Assembly: GCA_040220415.1 (NCBI GenBank)
Contig: JAVJUV010000046.1
Location: forward strand, 46,076-110,075
Reading direction: 5' to 3'
Length of the DNA: 64,000 nt
Source: JAVJUV01 sp040220415
GTDB taxonomy: Bacteria; Pseudomonadota; Alphaproteobacteria; Rhodobacterales; Rhodobacteraceae
Below are positions 25,009 to 32,360 of this stretch, one piece after another. Position 1 is the stretch's first letter, and each line of letters starts with the position of its first letter. Position numbers and translations under genes: made by a program. The notes under the pieces are model-generated. The model was not told where the DNA came from and ran no database searches. It saw only the letters and a list, made by a program, of their open reading frames with translations.

Positions 25009-25332
25009 ATGGAAACGATCGACCGTGAATCACTCAGGCTCAAGATGGGCGGCGCCGACGACCTCGTACTGGTCGAGGTGCTGCCGAAGGAAAGCTATGA
25101 CGAGTTCCACATCCCGGGCGCGATCAACGTCCCCGTGGGTTCGGACGCCTTTGACGAGCGCATTCAGGCCGCGGCCGACAAGGACGACGAGGTCGTCGTC
25201 TACTGCAAGGACAAGAATTGCGATGCCTCTCCGCGCGCCGCCAGGCGGATGGAGAAGTTGGGCTTCACGAAGGTCTTCGACTACGAAGCCGGAAAGCAGG
25301 ACTGGCGCGGCGCCGGCCTGCCCGTCGAGTAG
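25009..25332 (+). CDS. Rhodanese-like domain protein
   Basis: A 107-residue single rhodanese domain. It has VEVLPKESYDEFHIPGAINVPVGS and the active-site loop VVYCKDKNCDASPRAARRMEKLGF. The first Cys is the sulfur-carrying residue, and a second Cys sits five residues later within the six-residue loop. A C-terminal Y-EAGKQDWRGAGLPVE is typical. It moves persulfide sulfur or senses redox state. AAAGGAG lies before ATG 25009, and the glutamate dehydrogenase frame begins almost at once after its stop. Confidence 0.87.
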   Translation: METIDRESLRLKMGGADDLVLVEVLPKESYDEFHIPGAINVPVGSDAFDERIQAAADKDDEVVVYCKDKNCDASPRAARRMEKLGFTKVFDYEAGKQDWRGAGLPVE

Positions 25333-25340
25333 GCCGCGTC

Positions 25341-26699
25341 ATTCCGTCCGGCAAGACTGGCAAAGCTCTCGGGGTAGCCGACTACGTCGAGTTCGCAAGC
25401 CGCAGGAACGCGTCCGGCGGCGTCTTCCTGCAGGGGTATCGCGAACTGGTGGAATCCGTGATCGATCTGGTGAACCAGCGCCCCGAATACACCGAGGCCG
25501 GCATCCTGCATCGCTTGTCCGAACCGGACCGCGTCATCAGCTTTCGTGTCGTCTGGGCCGATGACGACAACCGGCTTCACGTCAACCGTGGCTACCGCGT
25601 GCAGCATTCGAACGCGATCGGACCCTACAAGGGCGGATTGCGGTTCAGCGATTGCGTGGAACAGGAAATCCTTGGACGCCTCGCCTTCGAACAGACTTTC
25701 AAGAACGCGCTGACCGGCCTGCCGATGGGCGGTGCGAAGGGCGGCGCCGATTTCGTCCCGAAAGGCCGCTCGGAAGCCGAGATCATGCGGTTCTGCCAGG
25801 CCTTCGTCACCGAACTCTACCGGGAAATCGGCCCTAAAAGGGACATCCCGGCCGGAGATATCGGCGTCGGCGAGCGCGAGATCGGCTACATGTTCGGTCA
25901 GTACAAGAGGCTGACCGCGCACTTCAGCGGCGCCATGACCGGCAAGGGGCTCGAATTCGGCGGAAGCTGCCTGCGCCGCGAGGCGACCGGTTTCGGCGTG
26001 ATTCACTTCCTCGAAGCGATGCTGAAACATCGCGGCGAAGCGATCGACGGTCGGACCGGCGTGATCTCGGGTGCGGGCAATGTTGCCGCCCATGCGGCGA
26101 AGAGGCTTGTTCAGACCGGCGGCAAGGCGGTTACGCTTTCCGACTCGCAGGGCTTCCTGCACGTCCCTCATGGCTTCTCGGAAGAACAGATCGACCGGAT
26201 CATCGCACGCCACAACGATCCCGACTTCAGGCTTTCGGAACACACCGAAAGCACCGGCGGAACCTGGCATGCCGGGGCGACACCCTGGCGTGTCGCCTGC
26301 GACATCGCGCTTCCCTGCGCGACCCAGAACGAAATTGACGCCGCTTCCGCGCGGGCCCTGGTCGACAATGGCTGCGAGATCCTTGTCGAAGGCGCGAACG
26401 TCCCGCTCACCAGCGTCGCGCGCGAGATCATCCGCGCTTCCGATATCCTCTACGGACCCGGCAAGGCCGCCAACATCGGCGGCGTCGCCATGTCGGGGCT
26501 CGAACTCAGCCAGAACGCTGCAAGGCTGCACTGGGCCGAAGAGGACCTGGCGCAGGACCTTCGACGCATCATCGAAGACGCGCACGCGGCCTGCATCGAG
26601 TTTGGCGGAGACCAGCGCGCGCCCGACTATGCCCTTGGCGCGAACCGTGCGGGATTCGTGAAGGTCGCCGACGCGATGACGGCCTTCGGCGTGGTCTGA
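25341..26699 (+). CDS. gdhA: NADP-type glutamate dehydrogenase with unclear start codon
   Basis: A hexameric-type glutamate dehydrogenase (2-oxoglutarate + NH4+ to glutamate), colinear with E. coli GdhA: VISFRVVWADDDNRLHVNRGYRVQ, GPYKGGLRF, FEQTFKNALTGLPMGGAKGG, PAGDIGVGEREIGYMFG, SGAGNVAAHAAKR, DIALPCATQNEID, GANVPLT and PGKAANIGGVAMSGLE. The N-terminus expected from alignment falls near 25341, but there is no ATG, GTG or TTG there. ATT 25341 would give a 452-residue protein of normal size. TTG 25218 would add 41 Arg-rich residues overlapping the rhodanese gene; GTG 25449 would cut off conserved sequence. Identity is sure; the start is not. Confidence 0.9.
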   Translation: MPSGKTGKALGVADYVEFASRRNASGGVFLQGYRELVESVIDLVNQRPEYTEAGILHRLSEPDRVISFRVVWADDDNRLHVNRGYRVQHSNAIGPYKGGLRFSDCVEQEILGRLAFEQTFKNALTGLPMGGAKGGADFVPKGRSEAEIMRFCQAFVTELYREIGPKRDIPAGDIGVGEREIGYMFGQYKRLTAHFSGAMTGKGLEFGGSCLRREATGFGVIHFLEAMLKHRGEAIDGRTGVISGAGNVAAHAAKRLVQTGGKAVTLSDSQGFLHVPHGFSEEQIDRIIARHNDPDFRLSEHTESTGGTWHAGATPWRVACDIALPCATQNEIDAASARALVDNGCEILVEGANVPLTSVAREIIRASDILYGPGKAANIGGVAMSGLELSQNAARLHWAEEDLAQDLRRIIEDAHAACIEFGGDQRAPDYALGANRAGFVKVADAMTAFGVV

Positions 26700-26728
26700 C
26701 GACGCCCTGACGCTGTCGGTCAAAAAAC

Positions 26729-26753
26729 GCAACGCAGGACGCCACCGGTCGTT
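26729..26753 (+). promoter_or_regulatory. Near-consensus EcfG-type promoter before dodecin
   Basis: GCAAC (26729-26733), 16 bases, CGTT (26750-26753): one mismatch in the -35 element, 33 bases before ATG 26786. Weaker than the seven exact copies but in the right place and orientation. Confidence 0.45.
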
Positions 26754-26785
26754 GATCGGGTGTAACGCATCAAGAAGGAGGAAAC

Positions 26786-26989
26786 ATGTCAGTCGCCAGA
26801 AGCACCGAACTTATCGCAATGTCGCCATCGGGGTTCGAAGAAGCCCTCAAGGAAGGCATCCACCGCGCCAAGCAGACGCTGCGCAACGTCAAATCCTGCT
26901 GGGTGAAAGACCAGGAAGTGGTCGTCGCGGACGACGGGTCCGACCAGTACAAGGTCACGATGAAAGTCACCTTCGTTCTGGACGACTAG
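26786..26989 (+). CDS. Dodecin family flavin-binding protein
   Basis: A 67-residue protein with the whole dodecin pattern: SVARSTELIAMSPSGFEEALKEGIHRAKQTLRNVKSCWVKDQEVVV and ending KVTMKVTFVLDD. The Trp in CWVKDQ stacks on the flavin in known dodecins. Twelve copies form a hollow sphere that stores riboflavin or FMN and quenches its photoreactivity. AAGGAGG lies six bases before ATG 26786. It lies between glutamate dehydrogenase and the sigma factor gene. Confidence 0.93.
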   Translation: MSVARSTELIAMSPSGFEEALKEGIHRAKQTLRNVKSCWVKDQEVVVADDGSDQYKVTMKVTFVLDD

Positions 26990-27107
26990 GTTCCGCCCAA
27001 GCCGGTCCGGCCTCCCGCGCCCGCTTTGACTGACCGGGCTGCGGGAGGTCCGGCACCCGCAGACACCTCGCGCATTCCGCAAGGCCCCTGCTCATTTCGC
27101 CATTTGC

Positions 27108-27133
27108 GGAACGATTTTTTTCGCCAACACGAC
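27108..27133 (+). promoter_or_regulatory. Weak EcfG-like promoter before the sigma factor gene
   Basis: GGAAC (27108-27112), 17 bases, CGAC (27130-27133). The -35 is exact, while the -10 matches in two of four bases. It lies 46 bases before ATG 27179. Autoregulation of the sigma factor is possible but not strongly supported. Confidence 0.3.
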
Positions 27134-27178
27134 TCCATGTTGCTGACCGGCGCCAACGGTCGCTGCGATAATCTTTGC

Positions 27179-27712
27179 ATGACCTACATGGAGACAAATC
27201 ACACACCTTCAGATCCGCAATCCCCGGAGGCAAGCAGCCGGGACAGGTTCGAATCGGAACTTTTGCAGGAAATCCCCCACCTGCAGAACTATGCACTCTC
27301 GCTGACGCGGAATTCCTCGGAGGCATGCGATCTTGTCCAGGATTGCGTTCTGCGCGCGCTGGAAAACCGGCACCGATTTCAGGAGGGCACGCATCTGCGG
27401 CGCTGGTTGTTCACGATCCTGCGTAACCGCCATCTCGACGGCTGCCGTCGCCGGACCCGGCGCGGCGCGTCGATCCCGATCGAGGATTGCCGGTCCCCCA
27501 ACCTCAGTCAGCCCGCCTCGCAGGAAGACTGGGTCGAACTCAGGGAATGTCAGCGCCGGCTGAACGAAGTGCGTCCCTGCGATCGGAAGATCCTGCTGCT
27601 CAGCGTGTTCTCGTCGCTCTCGCACAGCGAGATCGCCGACGAGATGGACATCGCGGAAGGCACCGTCCGAAGCCGTCTCTGTCGGACCAGGGCCCAGCTT
27701 CGCGGGCATTGA
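27179..27712 (+). CDS. ECF sigma factor, EcfG-like
   Basis: A 177-residue sigma factor with regions 2 and 4 only. Region 2 is IPHLQNYALSLTRNSSEACDLVQDCVLRALENRH followed by GTHLRRWLFTILRN, closely recalling EcfG/SigT general-stress factors (IPxLRAFAxSLxGNxxxADDLVQE). Region 4 is LSHSEIADEMDIAEGTVRSRLCRTRAQL. The start is probably ATG 27179 or 27188; the frame stays open to 27026. Usual partners NepR (anti-sigma) and PhyR (response regulator) are not nearby. Exact EcfG-type promoters stand before seven genes in the same block, which makes a local regulon likely. Confidence 0.82.
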   Translation: MTYMETNHTPSDPQSPEASSRDRFESELLQEIPHLQNYALSLTRNSSEACDLVQDCVLRALENRHRFQEGTHLRRWLFTILRNRHLDGCRRRTRRGASIPIEDCRSPNLSQPASQEDWVELRECQRRLNEVRPCDRKILLLSVFSSLSHSEIADEMDIAEGTVRSRLCRTRAQLRGH

Positions 27713-27780
27713 AACGGGGCGCCCGGGGGCCAGACCGCTACAAGGGATAACAGGAAAAGCAACCGGCCCGGAAAAGAAGG

Positions 27781-27811
27781 GGGGCGGACGGGACTTGTTC
27801 CCATCCGCCCC
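27781..27811. terminator. Bidirectional hairpin between sigma factor and PRC-barrel genes
   Basis: Arms GGGGCGGACGGGA and TCCCATCCGCCCC pair with one C/A mismatch around a five-base loop. On the minus strand the stem is followed by TTCTTTT, fitting a terminator for the minus-strand PRC-barrel gene; it can also stop the converging sigma factor transcript. Confidence 0.65.
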
Positions 27812-27853
27812 CGGATCGTTTCAGATCAGACGGCCGTCTCGCCGACGCCGGAT

Positions 27854-28615
27854 CTAGTTCGACCGGTCTTGTTCGATGTCGAACCGCGGCAGCGACGTGG
27901 CATCACCCACAAGTACCGGCAAATCGTAGGTCACTGCGTTGGGCGACCAGGTTCCGGTTTCCATCTCGCGGGCCGGGCCGCGGTAGGGATAGGCATAGGT
28001 GCCGGGACCATAGCGCGAGGTCGTCGTCACCAGCGTCGCCACGATCTCTCCCTCGTCGATCATCAGGTCCGAAACGTAGCCGAAGTTGACCCACTGCTCT
28101 TCTTCGCCCCGAACGCGCGCATAGTCGCCGATCAGCTCCGAGGCGCGCCACAGGCCCGTTCCGAGTTCCTCGCCGTCGACACCCTCGACGACCTCTTCGC
28201 CAACTTGCGCGTCCGTCGGCAAACCCGATGAAGCGAACAGGTCGAACTCGTCGATGTTCTCCTGCGTGACCGGCACCGTGATCGGTCCGTTCGCGTCGAT
28301 CTCGACCATATCCCAGGGCACGCTGACATGGGTGTCGCCCATGTCCCAGAAGCCGCCGATTTCGGCGATCAGGGCGACGACCTGACCTTCGTCATTCAGG
28401 ACCAGGTCTTCGACATCGCCGATCTGCTCGCCGCCGCTGCCGTTGACTTCGGCGCCGAACATGTCTTCGACGCTCCACGGATCGCCGGCGTAAAGGTCAT
28501 CATAGCTCCAGTTGTCCAGATACAGCTTGCCCGCTTCCACGACATCCTGCGCGGCAAGCGGCAGGGCCGAAACAGATAGGCCCGCGATGGCCAGAATGGT
28601 TTGGCGATACAACAT
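27854..28615 (-). CDS. Exported PRC-barrel domain protein
   Basis: A 253-residue protein. A signal peptide (MLYRQTILAIAGLSVSALPLAAQ) is followed by two PRC-barrel-like units: residues about 45-110 (VEDMFGAEVNGSGGEQIGDVEDLVLNDEGQVVALIAEIGGF) and about 155-215 (LWRASELIGDYARVRGEEEQWVNFGYVSDLMIDEGEIVATLV). The protein is acidic. PRC barrels are small RNA- or protein-binding beta domains. AAAGGAGG precedes ATG 28615, and an exact EcfG-type promoter lies 62 bases upstream, divergent from that of the second PRC-barrel gene. Confidence 0.85.
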   Translation of the reverse strand: MLYRQTILAIAGLSVSALPLAAQDVVEAGKLYLDNWSYDDLYAGDPWSVEDMFGAEVNGSGGEQIGDVEDLVLNDEGQVVALIAEIGGFWDMGDTHVSVPWDMVEIDANGPITVPVTQENIDEFDLFASSGLPTDAQVGEEVVEGVDGEELGTGLWRASELIGDYARVRGEEEQWVNFGYVSDLMIDEGEIVATLVTTTSRYGPGTYAYPYRGPAREMETGTWSPNAVTYDLPVLVGDATSLPRFDIEQDRSN

Positions 28616-28676
28616 GATATCCTCCTTTCGTCATTCCGAAGCGGTCGGACACCGCCTCTCGAAGTTCTGTGAATCC

Positions 28677-28701
28677 AACGTTTCCAACGCGTAACCGTTC
28701 C
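28677..28701 (-). promoter_or_regulatory. EcfG-type promoter before the exported PRC-barrel gene
   Basis: On the minus strand GGAAC (28701-28697), 16 bases, CGTT (28680-28677): an exact consensus match 62 bases from ATG 28615. Confidence 0.7.
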
Positions 28702-28764
28702 ATCGCGGGCCCGACGGTCCATGCCGGTGCCGGGTGGCGCAGTGTCGGCCCCCTCCGGGGCCTT

Positions 28765-28790
28765 GGAACGCAAAGGCGGTCCCGGACGTT
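28765..28790 (+). promoter_or_regulatory. EcfG-type promoter before the second PRC-barrel gene
   Basis: GGAAC (28765-28769), 17 bases, CGTT (28787-28790): an exact consensus match 32 bases before ATG 28822. Together with the site at 28677-28701 it forms a back-to-back stress promoter pair between the two PRC-barrel genes. Confidence 0.72.
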
Positions 28791-28821
28791 GTTAGTGAAA
28801 CGGCTTCACAGGAGTAGAAAC

Positions 28822-29589
28822 ATGCTTGTGTCCCACAACGACCTGAAAGAATTCTCGATCAAGGCGACCGATGGACGGACCGGTCACGCAGACGACTTCT
28901 ATTTCGACGACGTGACGTGGCAGGTCCGCTACCTGGTGACGCGGTCGGGGTTCCTGTTCACCAAGCGCCAGGGCCTGGTGAGCACCAAGCTGCTCGGCAT
29001 GCCGGATCTGGAGCGCCGGGAACTGCCGGTCTCGCTTACCCAGGAGCAGCTTGACGACGCGGTGGACCCCGATGCGCATCCTCCGGTCAGCGAACAGCGG
29101 ACCCGCGACATCCAGAGGCGTCAGTTCGATCTCTGGCCACATGTCGTCCTTGGCGTTCCGGGCACCGCCTACACGCCGGTCGCCGCCGAGTACCAGCTCT
29201 TCGGCGACCCGGCCACGGGGCGCGACATCGACCAGCCGCTCGAAGCGCCCGGCGACCCACATCTTCGCAGCATGGCCGAAGTCTCGGGCTATTCGATCGC
29301 GGCCAAGGATGGCGAGGTCGGATCGATCATCGACTTTCTCGTCGATCCGGAAGAATGGCGGGTCAAGTACATCGTCGCCGATACCGGCAACTGGCTGCCG
29401 GGCCGGCAGGTCGCCATCGTCATCGACTGGATTACGGGTATCAGCTGGGCCGACCGCAGGATGGTCGTCAAGGTTTCGCAGGACGCGATTCAAAGCGCCC
29501 CCGAGATCTCGGAAATCGACGAACTCAAGCGCAGCAACCTGCATCTGGCCTTCACGCCCTACGGAACCTACGCAGGCTTCTACGTATAG
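28822..29589 (+). CDS. Cytoplasmic two-unit PRC-barrel protein
   Basis: A 255-residue protein without signal peptide. Two PRC-barrel units are seen: residues 5-70 (HNDLKEFSIKATDGRTGHADDFYFDDVTWQVRYLVTRSG) and about 155-225 (LRSMAEVSGYSIAAKDGEVGSIIDFLVDPEEWRVKYIVADTGNWLPGRQV). Such two-unit proteins are widespread and often induced by stress; the molecular role is unknown. AGGAG lies nine bases before ATG 28822. It ends 18 bases from the converging VOC gene. Confidence 0.85.
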   Translation: MLVSHNDLKEFSIKATDGRTGHADDFYFDDVTWQVRYLVTRSGFLFTKRQGLVSTKLLGMPDLERRELPVSLTQEQLDDAVDPDAHPPVSEQRTRDIQRRQFDLWPHVVLGVPGTAYTPVAAEYQLFGDPATGRDIDQPLEAPGDPHLRSMAEVSGYSIAAKDGEVGSIIDFLVDPEEWRVKYIVADTGNWLPGRQVAIVIDWITGISWADRRMVVKVSQDAIQSAPEISEIDELKRSNLHLAFTPYGTYAGFYV

Positions 29590-29607
29590 GCCGACGCGGC
29601 CCGGCGC

Positions 29608-30207
29608 TCAGTACGGATTGCGCGCCGAACGATCCTCGGACAGGGATTGCTGACGGCGCTCCACCAGCAGTTCGATCGCGTCGGCCAGGTGCTCGCGGTC
29701 GATGTGGTGATCTCCGCGCGCGACGCGGATGCGATGCGCCTCGATCATCACGTCGGCATGGCGGCAACCCTCGGGCGGCTCGAACCGATAGCTTGCCAGT
29801 TCGATCAGAAGGCCAAGCGGATCTTGGAAATAGATCGAATCCATGAACCCTCGGTCCTTCGGCCCGGAATGGCTGATCCCCCGCGCATCCAGCCGTTTCG
29901 CCACCTGCCAGAACGTCGCCTGGCTGACGCTGAAGGCAAGGTGGTGAACCGAACCCGGATCGGTCGACGTGCGGGCCGGATCGGGCTTGCGATCCTCGTT
30001 GGTGAAGATCGTGATCAGCCGCCCGTCGCCCGGATCGAAGTAAAGGTGTCCCTCGCCGGGATTGTCGAGATTCGGCTGATCGAAGATGAACGGCATGCCC
30101 AGCACGCCCTCCCAGAAGTCGATGGACGTCTGGCGGTCCGCCCCCACCAGCGTGATGTGATGGACGCCCTGCGTTTGAACCTTTCGGATTGCTTCCCCGC
30201 TGGCCAT
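29608..30207 (-). CDS. VOC family (dioxygenase/glyoxalase) protein
   Basis: A 199-residue two-module VOC protein. Module 1 starts VHHITLVGADRQTSIDFWEGVLGMPFIF; module 2 has SVHHLAFSVSQATFWQVAKRLDARG and IYFQDPLGLLIELASY. The His of VHHI, the His of VHHLAF and the Glu of LLIELA fit the metal triad of extradiol dioxygenases and glyoxalases. The tail after residue 150 (CRHADVMIEAHRI...) is an extra helical part. GGGGAGG precedes ATG 30207. Substrate unknown. Confidence 0.85.
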   Translation of the reverse strand: MASGEAIRKVQTQGVHHITLVGADRQTSIDFWEGVLGMPFIFDQPNLDNPGEGHLYFDPGDGRLITIFTNEDRKPDPARTSTDPGSVHHLAFSVSQATFWQVAKRLDARGISHSGPKDRGFMDSIYFQDPLGLLIELASYRFEPPEGCRHADVMIEAHRIRVARGDHHIDREHLADAIELLVERRQQSLSEDRSARNPY

Positions 30208-30382
30208 GATTTCCTCCCCTGCCGGCGCCGCCGGAACGCGATGCCCGGCCATTTTCCCTGCGCCATCCTGCACCGGCGAGGTCGGGATGTCCAAGGCCGC
30301 CGAAGTCGTGCTATGCGGTGGCAAAGCGGTGTCCGGGGTCGTCGGTTCGACCCGACACGCCCGCAAAACAGCAGGAAACCCG

Positions 30383-31180
30383 ATGAGCACACCCGAAAGA
30401 GATATCGAAAAGGCGGTCGACATCTGCCGCGAAGCCGGAGCGGCGGCACTTGACTATTTCCGAAACCGAAGCGCACTGGCGATCGACACCAAGGGACACC
30501 AGGACTGGGTGACCGAGGCGGACCGGAACGTCGAGTTGCTGATCCGCGAAAAGCTGGCGGCCACGTGGCCGGACGACGGCATCGTGGGCGAGGAACACGC
30601 CGCGTCCCGGGGGACGTCGGGCTTTCGCTGGGTGATCGACCCGATCGACGGGACGACGAATTTCGTGAACGGAATCCCGGTCTGGTGCATCGTTCTGGCC
30701 GGGGTCTTCGAAGGACGCACCGTGATCGGGGTGATCCACGATCCGAACTACGATGAAACCTTCGTTGCCGTCCGCGACGGCGGCGCGACGCTGAACGGCG
30801 CGCCGATCCGCGTGGCCGAGGGCGTCGCGATCGCGAACGGCACGGTTTCGGTGGGCTTTTCCAACCGGAAAGAGGCCCAGAACGTGGTGCCGGTGATCGG
30901 CGCGCTCTTGCGCCACGGCGCGATGTTCCACCGCAACGCCTCGGGCGCGCTGACCCTGGCCTATGTCGCGGCGGGCCGGCTTCTGGGCTATCTCGAGGAA
31001 CACATGAACGCTTGGGACTGCATCGCCGGCCAGCTTCTGATCCGCGAAGCCGGCGGCCGCATCGAGGACCAGGACGCCGACCGCATGATCGCCGACGGCG
31101 GCCGCGTGATCGCAGGAACTCCGCAGGTGTTCGACGATCTCATGGCCATCGCCGAAGCGAACTGGTCGCCCGGCGCCTGA
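30383..31180 (+). CDS. Inositol monophosphatase family phosphatase
   Basis: A 265-residue Mg2+-dependent, Li+-sensitive-type phosphatase. Motifs in order are GEEHAAS (Glu ligand), WVIDPIDGTTNFVNGIP (Asp ligands), and AWDCIAGQLLIREAGG (C-terminal Asp ligand). The family acts on inositol phosphates, PAP or histidinol phosphate; sequence alone cannot separate these. The start is ATG 30383 with CAGGAAAC upstream. It converges with the Hint-domain gene, leaving 16 bases between them. Confidence 0.9.
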   Translation: MSTPERDIEKAVDICREAGAAALDYFRNRSALAIDTKGHQDWVTEADRNVELLIREKLAATWPDDGIVGEEHAASRGTSGFRWVIDPIDGTTNFVNGIPVWCIVLAGVFEGRTVIGVIHDPNYDETFVAVRDGGATLNGAPIRVAEGVAIANGTVSVGFSNRKEAQNVVPVIGALLRHGAMFHRNASGALTLAYVAAGRLLGYLEEHMNAWDCIAGQLLIREAGGRIEDQDADRMIADGGRVIAGTPQVFDDLMAIAEANWSPGA

Positions 31181-31196
31181 CCCGGGACCCTAAGCG

Positions 31197-32171
31197 CTAC
31201 ATCAGCAGCGGCTTTTCGTTCCGGGCGTGGCGGGTGGCCAGCTTGCGGCCCAGCCGGCCCGGAACGAACTCGCGCGCCGGCGGCGTGGCGTGGTTCCGGT
31301 CCATCAGCTCGGGGAAGAGTTTCAGCACTTCACCAACGGCCGTCCGGTCCATCGAGCGCATCGCCATCGGCCCGGTATAAAGCGACTCGGTCTCGGCGCC
31401 GTTCGACACCACCACTTCGTGGCGGTCGAACAGGATGTGGCAATATGAGACGCCCTCCGCACCGGCGACGATATCCACGCCGTCCAGCTCGCAAAGATGC
31501 TTGGCGGCGACCAGGATTTCCCGCACGCCGAACATCCGCTCGGCGATCTTCGAACGGACAAGGATGCGGTGCTGCTGCGACACCAGAAGATCGGCGTCGG
31601 GCACCCCCGGCGCCAACGCCCCCGCAAGGATACGAACCGGCCGCAGGCCGGGGTCGGCCTCCAGTTCCGCACCGGTCAGAACCCGCCGTCCGGCCCACCT
31701 GACCGGCTGAAAGCCGTTGTCCCTGGTCAGGACCAGGTCGCCGGTCGCCAGCTCCTCGACCCGAACTGACCCGCGATCGGTCTCGATCATCGTTCCTTCC
31801 GCGAAACAGGGTGGGCCAAGATCGCCCACGTCCAGCGGTCCCTGGGTATTGACCCAGCTTGTCGACACCAGCGTGCCCTGCTGCAACGCCTGCCCGTCGG
31901 TCGGCGTGAAAACGCGCTGACCGTTGGCAAGATAGAACGTCGTCCCGGTATAGGTGACATTCCCGACACCCGGAACGTTGACCGTGATCGTATCGCCCGG
32001 CCATGACGACTGGACGTCCGAGCCATTGACCGAGTCGTTGTTGAACCGGTCCACGTCGCCATCGTCGTCCTGGTCGACCATGGTGAGAAGCGATACCGTA
32101 AGCAAAGTGCCGGCCGGCGGCGGGTTTGCCGGGTCCATCAGGAAAAACTGGTCTGTATAGCTCGTGGGCAT
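31197..32171 (-). CDS. Hint-domain protein of Rhodobacteraceae type
   Basis: A 324-residue protein. The N-terminal part has a Ca2+-loop-like acidic run (VDQDDDGDVDRFNNDSVNG) and a small beta unit. The Hint (hedgehog/intein) domain follows: PPCFAEGTMIETDRGSVRVEELATGDLVLTRDNGFQPVRWAGRR, then HRILVRS and the final VSYCHILFDRHEVVVSNGAETESL. The Cys of CFAEGT is the expected nucleophile. These proteins are abundant in roseobacters and probably secreted and self-processing, but no adjacent type I exporter is seen. GAGGTAAG precedes ATG 32171. Confidence 0.87.
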   Translation of the reverse strand: MPTSYTDQFFLMDPANPPPAGTLLTVSLLTMVDQDDDGDVDRFNNDSVNGSDVQSSWPGDTITVNVPGVGNVTYTGTTFYLANGQRVFTPTDGQALQQGTLVSTSWVNTQGPLDVGDLGPPCFAEGTMIETDRGSVRVEELATGDLVLTRDNGFQPVRWAGRRVLTGAELEADPGLRPVRILAGALAPGVPDADLLVSQQHRILVRSKIAERMFGVREILVAAKHLCELDGVDIVAGAEGVSYCHILFDRHEVVVSNGAETESLYTGPMAMRSMDRTAVGEVLKLFPELMDRNHATPPAREFVPGRLGRKLATRHARNEKPLLM

Positions 32172-32360
32172 CTGCTCTTACCTCGCGCGAACGATACACC
32201 GATCGGAATGGAAAATACCAGATGTTGTGTGATGTTCCCAAGCACGACTTAGATACGCGCCCTTGTGCGGCAAAACCGGCGGAACACGGATTTCCCGTTG
32301 CATTGCAGCAACTCGAATTTATATATTCTTATGTCTAGATATAACCACGGACCGCCCCCC

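Noticed and set aside
11294..30400. Duplicate of the tRNA-Gly 3' end as an attachment site for the accessory block
   Set aside because: I found no second CGCCCGCTCCA. The only GTTCGAATC-like match (27247) lies inside the sigma factor gene and is too short to mean anything. No integrase is present.
32280..32298. GGAAC and CGTT before the SulP gene
   Set aside because: The spacer is only ten bases; not a promoter of this type.
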